A stretch of 5,864 nucleotides of DNA from NCBI GenBank assembly GCA_041495845.1, contig JBGQDM010000152.1:1-5864 (forward strand), read 5' to 3'. The translations under genes were made by a program, and so were the position numbers. Shown here one piece after another: positions 1-4,766 of this stretch. Positions within the stretch are counted from its first letter, which is position 1; each line of letters begins with the position of its first letter. The stretch is from JBGQDM01 sp041495845. GTDB lineage: Bacteria > Acidobacteriota > Terriglobia > Terriglobales > Acidobacteriaceae. The notes below the pieces were generated by a model. That model had not been told where the DNA came from, did not search any database, and worked only from the letters and a program-made list of their open reading frames with translations.

Positions 1-179
1 GCCAGGCCAACGATGGTCTGCTTCACCGTGCTGATTCGCTTCATGATGTCGGCGCGTTGCTTGCGCAACACCTGCAATTCCTGGCAGGCCGCCCGCACCA
101 CCTCTTCCGCGTGGCTGGTCGGGGCCTGTGGACCCACCGCTTCCGGCAACTGGCTTCGCATTTCCACTGACAACGTCAC
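1..179 (-). CDS. Uncharacterised small protein, N-terminal part (runs off left edge)
   Basis: Reading leftwards from a GTG at 179-177, 59 codons stay open to the window edge. The start is supported by a perfect AGGAGG at 192-187, seven nucleotides upstream. The visible protein begins MTLSVEMRSQLPEAVG and continues into a highly charged stretch (about residues 24-55) rich in Glu, Arg, Lys and Gln, probably helical or coiled-coil, ending in KRISTVKQTIVGLA. There is no signal peptide or membrane segment. I recognise no enzyme motif. The pattern 'E-L-x-x-L-R-K-x-R-A-x-x-x-K-R-I-x-T-x-K-Q-T-I-x-G-L' resembles small hypothetical proteins I remember from acidobacterial genomes, some with a C-terminal winged-helix-like part, but this is recollection and that part is outside the window. 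It lies downstream of larB on the same strand with a 198-nt gap, so it is probably a separate unit. Confidence 0.65.
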   Translation of the reverse strand, partial: MTLSVEMRSQLPEAVGPQAPTSHAEEVVRAACQELQVLRKQRADIMKRISTVKQTIVGL

Positions 180-186
180 AACCGCA

Positions 187-192
187 CCTCCT
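187..192 (-). promoter_or_regulatory. Ribosome binding site deciding the GTG start at 179
   Basis: AGGAGG on the minus strand, a full match to the anti-Shine-Dalgarno core, seven nucleotides before the GTG at 179-177. It supports the GTG rather than the in-frame ATG at codon 7. Confidence 0.7.
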
Positions 193-377
193 AGAGTCGC
201 GTGCTTGCCTACTTTGACGTGGAAAACTCGCGCAAAGGCCACACAATGTGTTGAAACCACATTCAGCCATGACCGAAGCCACGCACACGGGGACGAAAAA
301 CAGTGTGTAAAGAAACGATTTGGCGGGGTGGATTGCCCGAGGCGCAGGGTCTGTGGAAATTCCCGGAAAAGGAGAGG

Positions 378-1124
378 TTACCGCCGATTGATCAACGCGG
401 CCACGTAGCCCGCGCCAAAACCGTTGTCAATATTCACAACACTGACGTTGGAAGCGCAGGAATTCAACATCGCGAGCAGCGCGGCCAGCCCGCGGAACGC
501 GGCGCCGTACCCCACGCTGGTGGGCACGGCGATCACCGGTACGCCGACCAGCCCACCGACCACGCTGGGTAGCGCCCCTTCCATGCCCGCGCATACGATC
601 AGCACACTCGCGCCCGTCAACACGTCGCGATGGGCCAGCAGGCGGTGAATGCCGGCCACGCCCACGTCATACACGTGCCTCACTTCATTGCCCATGATTT
701 CGGCGGTGACCACGGCTTCCTCGGCCACGGAAACATCGCTGGTGCCCGCGGAAACGACGACGATCGTGCCTTTGCCAATTTTCGTGTGGTCACGATGCAG
801 CACGGCGGCACGTGCCAGTTCGTGATATTCCGCGCCGCGGACCTTCTTGCGAATCGCGGCAAACTGTTTTTCGTTGATGCGGGTGGCCAGCACATTGCTT
901 CCGTGCCGTGCCAACCGCTGAAAAACAGTAGCGACTTGCGCCGGCGACTTGCCCTCGCCGAAGATGACTTCGGGCACGCCCACCCGCAGGGCGCGGTGGT
1001 GGTCCACCTTGGCAAATCCCAGTTCTTCGAAAGGCAGATGCCGCAGGCGCTGCACCGCCTCGTCGGGCGCGACGGTGCCTTTCCGGACTTGGTACAAGAG
1101 TTTTCGCAGCGCGGCAGCGTTCAC
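378..1124 (-). CDS. larB: LarB, nickel-pincer cofactor biosynthesis carboxylase/hydrolase
   Basis: A 248-residue cytoplasmic protein of the LarB family, related to the PurE fold. In characterised LarB, nicotinic acid adenine dinucleotide is carboxylated on the pyridinium ring and its phosphoanhydride is hydrolysed to give pyridinium-3,5-dicarboxylate mononucleotide, the first step to the nickel-pincer cofactor of lactate racemase-type enzymes. Family motifs appear in order: DHHRALRVGVPEVIFGEGKS (41-60), SAGTSDVSVAEEA (125-137), YDVGVAGIHRLL (152-163), CAGMEGALPSVVGGL (178-192), PTSVGYG (201-207) and NIDNGFGAGY (231-240). Length is normal and the gene is intact, ending in TAA. The GTG start has GAGGGG six nucleotides upstream (1136-1131), and no in-frame ATG was seen just upstream. 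Older databases call the family 'NCAIR mutase-like' or AIR carboxylase. larC and larE, the usual partners, are not in the window. It is divergent from the sulfur operon and functionally unrelated as far as can be seen. Confidence 0.95.
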   Translation of the reverse strand: MNAAALRKLLYQVRKGTVAPDEAVQRLRHLPFEELGFAKVDHHRALRVGVPEVIFGEGKSPAQVATVFQRLARHGSNVLATRINEKQFAAIRKKVRGAEYHELARAAVLHRDHTKIGKGTIVVVSAGTSDVSVAEEAVVTAEIMGNEVRHVYDVGVAGIHRLLAHRDVLTGASVLIVCAGMEGALPSVVGGLVGVPVIAVPTSVGYGAAFRGLAALLAMLNSCASNVSVVNIDNGFGAGYVAALINRR

Positions 1125-1144
1125 GGGCGACCCCTCGGCCGAAA

Positions 1145-1167
1145 CTGACAGGTATGAAGACTGTCAG
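1145..1167. repeat. Perfect 7-bp inverted repeat, candidate operator of larB
   Basis: CTGACAG at 1145-1151 and CTGTCAG at 1161-1167 are exact reverse complements separated by nine bases. The site ends 20 bp upstream of the larB GTG, where transcription start or operator sequences are expected. Symmetry and spacing fit a dimeric regulator bound on one helix face (16 bp centre to centre). I cannot name the regulator, and no convincing sigma-70 promoter could be matched around it. Confidence 0.35.
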
Positions 1168-1224
1168 AGTAAATGATCGCGGCGGTCGCCGCCAGCAGGC
1201 TGCGCCACGCGAGATTGGCTCCAG

Positions 1225-1253
1225 GGGCCTGCCCGCTCGCTGCGGGCCCGCCC
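1225..1253. repeat. GC-rich hairpin in the divergent intergenic region
   Basis: GCCCGC (1231-1236) pairs with GCGGGC (1242-1247) around a five-base loop. Outside a 2x2 internal loop, GGGC (1225-1228) pairs with GCCC (1250-1253). No T-tract follows on either strand, so it is not an intrinsic terminator. It could be structure in the larB leader or simply GC-rich intergenic DNA. Confidence 0.35.
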
Positions 1254-1285
1254 GGAATTTCCCTCTGTGGCTCTGGATCGGGAAC

Positions 1286-1313
1286 TTCACCTTCGTCCTG
1301 CGGGCGAGAGAAT
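1286..1313 (+). promoter_or_regulatory. Weak candidate sigma-70 promoter for the sulfur operon
   Basis: TTCACC (1286-1291, four of six to TTGACA), a 16-bp spacer, and GAGAAT (1308-1313, four of six to TATAAT). It would start transcription near 1320, giving a leader of about 280 nt that contains the upstream hairpins, the cysteine-rich frame and the terminator. The match is mediocre. It is listed because it is the best match I found in the divergent region. Confidence 0.2.
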
Positions 1314-1341
1314 TTTTTTCTTGCCTGAATCCTGGCACCCC

Positions 1342-1408
1342 CGGTTCTCATCTACTGGTGCAAGCTGCGGAGTAGATCGGTTGTGAGAACCGCCGCAGCA
1401 GACTTTTT
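1342..1408 (+). promoter_or_regulatory. Mutually exclusive hairpins in the operon leader
   Basis: Form A: CGGTTCTCA (1342-1350) pairs with TGAGAACCG (1384-1392), and TCTACT (1351-1356) pairs with AGTAGA (1371-1376), leaving a 7-nt bulge and a 14-nt loop. Form B: GCTGCGG (1364-1370) pairs with CCGCAGC (1393-1399), and CGGTT (1378-1382) pairs with AACCG (1388-1392) around GTGAG, with AGTAGAT bulged. Form B is followed by AGAC and five T (1404-1408), so it is weakly terminator-like. The forms share strands and cannot coexist. The outer repeat of form A could instead be a DNA operator. I recognise no known riboswitch class. Confidence 0.4.
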
Positions 1409-1421
1409 CAGCGACCTACCC

Positions 1422-1514
1422 ATGAACCTCGCTGGCCAGAACGCCTGTTGTATGTGTTGTTGTTGCGGCGCACAGGTGCGTCTCTGGCTAATTGGGAGCA
1501 TTGATCGAAGTTAG
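1422..1514 (+). CDS. Cysteine-rich leader peptide of the sulfur-assimilation operon
   Basis: A 30-residue frame from ATG 1422 to TAG 1512-1514. Residues 1-8 are MNLAGQNA. Residues 9-15 are C-C-M-C-C-C-C, encoded TGT TGT ATG TGT TGT TGT TGC at 1446-1466. Residues 16-30 are GAQVRLWLIGSIDRS. Its likely role is as a sensor: translation would stall on the Cys codons when charged tRNA-Cys is scarce, which decides whether the terminator at 1540-1576 forms before sir. The stop codon is 25 nt before that terminator, a spacing typical of amino-acid attenuators. The start is uncertain. ATG 1422 has no visible Shine-Dalgarno. GTG 1383 is in frame (43 residues) with GGAG ten nucleotides upstream at 1369-1372. 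ATG 1452 would keep only the last four Cys. Poly-Cys upstream frames before sulfur genes are known in mycobacteria; one in this setting is inferred here from sequence alone. Confidence 0.72.
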   Translation: MNLAGQNACCMCCCCGAQVRLWLIGSIDRS

Positions 1515-1544
1515 AAGACTTTAGGTAGTCCAGGATCAGGCCCA
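1493..1544 (+). promoter_or_regulatory. Candidate antiterminator helix of the cysteine attenuator
   Basis: TGGG (1493-1496) can pair with CCCA (1541-1544), and TGATC (1502-1506) with GATCA (1534-1538). C1499-G1540 and a T1501-G1539 wobble in between give about eleven pairs with two small bulges. A small GACT/AGTC hairpin (1517-1520 with 1527-1530) sits inside. The 3' side takes the first bases of the terminator stem. The 5' side lies within the last codons of the leader peptide, so a ribosome at the stop codon would cover it, while one stalled on the Cys codons would leave it free. A weaker alternative pairs CAGGTG (1473-1478) with CACTTG (1543-1548). Energies were not computed. Confidence 0.45.
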
Positions 1545-1576
1545 CTTGCTGGAGACAGCAGGTGGGCTTTTTGTTT
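1540..1576 (+). terminator. Intrinsic terminator (attenuator) upstream of sir
   Basis: GCCCACTTGCTG (1540-1551) pairs with CAGCAGGTGGGC (1556-1567), twelve contiguous pairs with one G-U wobble, capped by a GAGA (GNRA-type) tetraloop. TTTTTGTTT (1568-1576) follows at once. This is a textbook Rho-independent terminator oriented with the operon. It lies 25 nt before the sir ATG, and no full-length plus-strand gene precedes it, so it cannot be the end of another transcription unit. Its natural role is premature termination of the sulfur operon. Confidence 0.88.
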
Positions 1577-1601
1577 GGGCGGAGAGGTTGCGAGGTGAAG
1601 G

Positions 1602-3311
1602 ATGCAGACGGCGGACAAGATTCCAGAAACCAAAGCACAACGCGTGGAGCGGCTGAAGCGGGAGAAAAACCCCTGGGAACATCTGGAGGACATCCGGCGG
1701 TTTGCGCGCGAAGGGTTCGGGTCGATTCCGCCGGAGTGGTTGGGGACATACTTCCGTTGGTGGGGCGTTTACACACAGGGAGACGGGGCGGGAGTGCTGG
1801 GAGGCAAAGCAGGCGAAGGCAAAGCGCTTCCCTGCTTCATGGTGCGTATCCGGATTCCGAACGGGAAGTTGACGTCGCAGCAGATGCGCGCGATTGCCGC
1901 AGTGACAGAAGCGCATGCGCGCGGGGTGGGAGATCTCACGGTGCGGCAAAATTTTCAACTGCACTGGACCACGATCGAGTCCTTGCCGGAAGTTCTCGAC
2001 CAGTTGTGGCAGGCCGGCTTGACCACGCGGGGCACGTGCGGCGACGACACTCGCAATCTCACCGGCTGCCCGTTGGCCGGCGTGGATGCCGACGAAATCT
2101 GCGATGCCTCGCCGCTGGTACAGCAGGTCAATGACTTTTTCGTAGGCCATGGCGAGTTCTACAACTTGCCGCGCAAATTCAAGATTGCCATTACGGGCTG
2201 CAGGGTGTGGTGCTCGTATCCGGAGATCAATGATGTTGGGCTGACGGCGGCGCGGCGGCAGGTGGGAGGGCGCGAGGAAATTGGATTCTCGCTGCGCGTG
2301 GGCGGAGGGCTCTCCACTGACCCGCATCTGGCCGTGCGTTTGAACGCATTCGTCGGCTGGAACCAGGTGCTGCCAGTGGTGCGCGGTGTGGCCGAACTTT
2401 TCCGCGACGCGGAGGTGCTGCGCCAGAACCGTGAGCGAGCGCGCTTGAAGTTCCTGTTTCTACGTCACGGTTGGACGGCGGAAACATTCCTGGCCGAACT
2501 CGAGTCGCGTCTCGGTTTCCGGCTTGCGTCAGCAGTGGAAGAAGATGCGCCCAATGATGTGTATCGCGATCATGTGGGGATTCATCCGCAAAAGCAGCCG
2601 GGATTGGTGTACGTAGGGGCGGCCGTGGTGCGTGGACGGCTGACAGCGGCGCAAATGCGCACCGTGGCGGATCTCGCCGACCGGCACGCTGAGGGCGAAC
2701 TGCGCACCACGAACATGCAGAATCTGCTGATTCCAAACGTGTCCATCGAGCGTGCCGCGGTACTGGCCGACGCCTTGACCACCGCCGGTTTGCAAGTGGG
2801 CGGCTCTCCCTTTGCGCGCGGCGTGGTGGCGTGCACCGGCATGGAATTCTGCAAGCTGGCCATTACGGAAACGAAGACCTTCGCGCGCTGGCTGGTGGAA
2901 GAACTCGACGAGCGCCTGCCTGGATTCGAGCAGCATTTGAAGCTGCACGTCACCGGCTGCCCCAACAGTTGCGGGCAGCATTGGATCGCTGACCTCGGAC
3001 TGGAAGGCAAGAAAATCAAAATCGACGGGCAGATGGTGGATGCCTACTACTTCTGCGTGGGCGGCGCCGTGGGGCTTCACCAATCTATTGCCCGGCCCGT
3101 GGGATACCGCTGCGTGGCGACGGAAGTTCCGCAAGCCATCGAACGCTTGCTGCGCCAGTACCTGGCGGAGCGCATGGCGGGCGAGAACTTGCGGCAGTTT
3201 TTCGCAAGACATAGTGACGCGGAATTACGAGCGATGCTGGCGGGAGAGGCGGTGCTGGCGGTCCTTCGCGACCTGCCCGCAGAACCTGCTCCGCATGGCG
3301 TGGAGGGATGA
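1602..3311 (+). CDS. sir: Ferredoxin-type sulfite reductase (sirohaem, [4Fe-4S])
   Basis: A 569-residue cytoplasmic protein of the nitrite/sulfite reductase family, built from two related halves as usual. It should catalyse the six-electron reduction of sulfite to sulfide. First half: WWGVYTQGDG (53-62), LTVRQNFQLHW (112-122), GTCGDDTRNLTGCPLAG (144-160) and TGCRVWC (198-204). Second half: RTTNMQNLLIPN (368-379), then the cluster and sirohaem ligands CTGMEFC (C411, C417; C-x5-C) and TGCPNSC (C453, C457; C-x3-C). Y57 and C146 appear to match the Tyr and Cys that form a covalent crosslink near the sirohaem in Mycobacterium tuberculosis SirA (inferred by eye). Sulfite is preferred over nitrite as substrate because cysH and sirohaem genes are co-transcribed; sequence alone does not settle this. 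GAGGTGA (1592-1598) supports the ATG. The electron donor, probably ferredoxin, is not encoded here. The C-terminus meets sirC. Confidence 0.93.
   Translation: MQTADKIPETKAQRVERLKREKNPWEHLEDIRRFAREGFGSIPPEWLGTYFRWWGVYTQGDGAGVLGGKAGEGKALPCFMVRIRIPNGKLTSQQMRAIAAVTEAHARGVGDLTVRQNFQLHWTTIESLPEVLDQLWQAGLTTRGTCGDDTRNLTGCPLAGVDADEICDASPLVQQVNDFFVGHGEFYNLPRKFKIAITGCRVWCSYPEINDVGLTAARRQVGGREEIGFSLRVGGGLSTDPHLAVRLNAFVGWNQVLPVVRGVAELFRDAEVLRQNRERARLKFLFLRHGWTAETFLAELESRLGFRLASAVEEDAPNDVYRDHVGIHPQKQPGLVYVGAAVVRGRLTAAQMRTVADLADRHAEGELRTTNMQNLLIPNVSIERAAVLADALTTAGLQVGGSPFARGVVACTGMEFCKLAITETKTFARWLVEELDERLPGFEQHLKLHVTGCPNSCGQHWIADLGLEGKKIKIDGQMVDAYYFCVGGAVGLHQSIARPVGYRCVATEVPQAIERLLRQYLAERMAGENLRQFFARHSDAELRAMLAGEAVLAVLRDLPAEPAPHGVEG
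3302..3307 (+). promoter_or_regulatory. Ribosome binding site deciding the sirC start
   Basis: GGAGGG lies directly against the ATG at 3308, too close to serve it, but exactly six nucleotides before the ATG at 3314. This favours 3314 as the initiation codon. Confidence 0.6.
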
Positions 3312-3313
3312 CG

Positions 3314-3922
3314 ATGAACCTATTTCCAGTATTTCTGAAGTTGGCGGGGCGTCCGGTCTTGGTGGTCGGTGCTGGACGTGTGGGCGAACCGAAGATCGAA
3401 AGCGTGCTGCGGGCGGGAGGAGCGGTGCAAGTGGTGGCGCCGGTAGCAACTCTCCGGGTGGCAGAGTGGGCACGCGCGCGGCAAATCGTGTGGCGGCAGC
3501 GTGATTTCAAGAGTACGGACCTGGCAGGCATGTTCCTGGTGATTGCCGCCACACCTTCGGCCGAACTCAATCACCGCGTGGTAGAAGAAGCGCGCGCGCG
3601 CGGCATTCTGAGCAATGCCGTGGATGATCCTGAATATTGCGACTTCTACTCCCCAGCGGTGGTGCAGCGCGGGGCGCTGCAGATTGCCATCTCCACTGCT
3701 GGTCAGAGCCCAGCGCTGGCGCAACGTCTGCGCCACGACTTGGAACAGCAGTACGGCCCGGAATACGAGCGCTGGCTGGAGGAGCTGGGCCAGCGGCGCC
3801 AGGAGCTCCTCCGCAGTGTGAGCGACCCGGAAAAGCGCAAAGGCCTGCTGCATCAACTCGTCAGCCGTGAGGCCTTCGCCCGCAGAACCGGGCAAAATCT
3901 CGCCCCAACGAGCCAGTCATGA
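3314..3922 (+). CDS. sirC: SirC-type precorrin-2 dehydrogenase (sirohaem synthesis)
   Basis: A 202-residue protein matching the N-terminal module of CysG and yeast Met8p. It should oxidise precorrin-2 to sirohydrochlorin with NAD+, and may also insert iron to give sirohaem. An NAD-binding Rossmann fold opens the protein: VLVVGAGRVGEPKIESVLRAGG (15-36, in two blocks around the GxGxVG turn), then FLVIAATPSAELN (74-86). NAVDDPEYCDFYSP (101-114) carries Asp104, the position of the key aspartate in CysG. ISTAGQSPALAQRLR (127-141) is the family's helical-domain motif. The methyltransferase half of CysG is absent because it is the next gene. Start 3314 is chosen on ribosome binding site spacing. ATG 3308, which overlaps the sir stop as ATGA, would add two residues. 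The stop overlaps cobA by four bases. Both junctions imply translational coupling. Confidence 0.9.
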   Translation: MNLFPVFLKLAGRPVLVVGAGRVGEPKIESVLRAGGAVQVVAPVATLRVAEWARARQIVWRQRDFKSTDLAGMFLVIAATPSAELNHRVVEEARARGILSNAVDDPEYCDFYSPAVVQRGALQIAISTAGQSPALAQRLRHDLEQQYGPEYERWLEELGQRRQELLRSVSDPEKRKGLLHQLVSREAFARRTGQNLAPTSQS

Positions 3923-4686
3923 ACGGCAAGGTTTACCTCGTCGGTGCCGGTCCTGGCGATCCCGAACTGCTCACGTTGAAAGCACTCAAGGTGCTGGGCC
4001 AGGCCGATGTTGTGCTCTACGACGAACTGGTCAGCAACGAGATTCTGGAGCTGATCCCGCCGCAAGTTCGCCGCCAATCCGTGGGCAAGCGCGCCGGGAG
4101 AGAGGGTATCTCCCAGACAGAGATCAACGCCGTGCTCGTGAAAGAAGCGGGCCTTGGGTTGACGGTGGTGCGCCTGAAGGGCGGTGATCCGCTTATCTTC
4201 GGGCGCGCCGGAGAAGAACTGGAAGCGCTACGCAGGAGCGGAATCGAAGTGGAAATTGTCCCCGGCGTTACTTCGGCCCTCGGCGCCGCGGCAGCAGCAC
4301 AAATTCCGCTCACTCACCGGCATTTTGCCTCGGCGGTAACTCTGCTTGCAGGCCAGTCGGCGGCGGACGCGGCTCCCGCGGACTGGCGACCTTTTGTCCA
4401 GTCCGGCGCGACCCTCGTGCTCTACATGCCGGGAAGCGACTACGCCACCATCGCCGCCAAGCTGCGCGCCGCTGGCATCGAAGACGATCTCCCGTGCGCG
4501 GTGATTGCGCGCGCTACTACCGCGGAACAACAAATCCACGCCACCACCGTCGCCGGGCTTGCCTACACCGCACCCCTTCCCAGCCCCGCACTGCTGGTGG
4601 TCGGTGCTGTCGCCCAGTTTGTGGCAACCCAGCCCGCCCGCGCTTTCCTCGCCGACACCCTGGTGGCTTGTCGCACCGCAAACTAA
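3919..4686 (+). CDS. cobA: Uroporphyrinogen-III C-methyltransferase (SUMT)
   Basis: A 255-residue tetrapyrrole methylase. It transfers two methyl groups from S-adenosylmethionine to C2 and C7 of uroporphyrinogen III to give precorrin-2, the substrate of SirC, so the pair feeds sirohaem to Sir. Family signatures are complete and in order: VYLVGAGPGDPELLTLKA (5-22), VLYDELVS (32-39), SVGKRAGREGISQTEIN (54-70), VVRLKGGDPLIFGRAGEE (83-100, with the SAM-binding GGDP at 88-91), VPGVTSA (114-120), PLTHR (130-134), LVLYMP (166-171) and LLVVGAV (225-231). Length is normal for a stand-alone SUMT. Its start codon lies inside the sirC stop (ATGA), typical of coupled translation; no strong ribosome binding site is visible. 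It could also serve cobalamin synthesis, but the neighbours argue for sirohaem. Confidence 0.94.
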   Translation: MNGKVYLVGAGPGDPELLTLKALKVLGQADVVLYDELVSNEILELIPPQVRRQSVGKRAGREGISQTEINAVLVKEAGLGLTVVRLKGGDPLIFGRAGEELEALRRSGIEVEIVPGVTSALGAAAAAQIPLTHRHFASAVTLLAGQSAADAAPADWRPFVQSGATLVLYMPGSDYATIAAKLRAAGIEDDLPCAVIARATTAEQQIHATTVAGLAYTAPLPSPALLVVGAVAQFVATQPARAFLADTLVACRTAN

Positions 4687-4753
4687 TTCGTCCACGGAAA
4701 ACTTGAAGACCGCGGTGACTGAGCTTCGATCGGATGCCATCAGCGGCGAATGT

Positions 4754-4759
4754 AAGGAG
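4754..4759 (+). promoter_or_regulatory. Ribosome binding site deciding the cysH start
   Basis: AAGGAG seven nucleotides before the ATG at 4767. The frame is also open from an ATG at 4734, but that codon has no ribosome binding site and would add eleven residues (MPSAANVRSDA) that overlap this site. Confidence 0.75.
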
Positions 4760-4766
4760 TGACGCC

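Noticed and set aside
241..251. ACACA-A-TGTGT short palindrome upstream of the left partial gene.
   Set aside because: Short, low-complexity and with no matching promoter elements around it; not distinguishable from chance.
284..307. CACAC/GTGTG hairpin with an A-rich loop (T-rich on the minus strand) as a larB terminator.
   Set aside because: Only five pairs, and the T-run lies in the loop rather than after the stem.
1311..1320. Seven-T run as an intrinsic terminator on the plus strand.
   Set aside because: No stable hairpin precedes it and no plus-strand gene ends upstream.
1331..1352. TGGCAC at 1333-1338 as the -24 element of a sigma-54 promoter before the sulfur operon.
   Set aside because: At the correct spacing the -12 element lacks the required GC; the bases there read GTTC or TTCT.
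1154..1375. A 73-codon plus-strand frame in the divergent intergenic region.
   Set aside because: No ribosome binding site, Arg/Gly/Pro-rich low-complexity translation, and it overlaps the larB operator candidate and leader hairpins.
1320..1600. A SAM riboswitch in the sulfur operon leader.
   Set aside because: None of the conserved core sequences of the SAM classes I know could be found; the Cys frame plus terminator explains the leader better.
4687..4766. TTGAAG plus a 17-bp spacer as a separate cysH promoter.
   Set aside because: The -10 position reads TCGATC, matching the consensus at only two bases; read-through from cobA is simpler.
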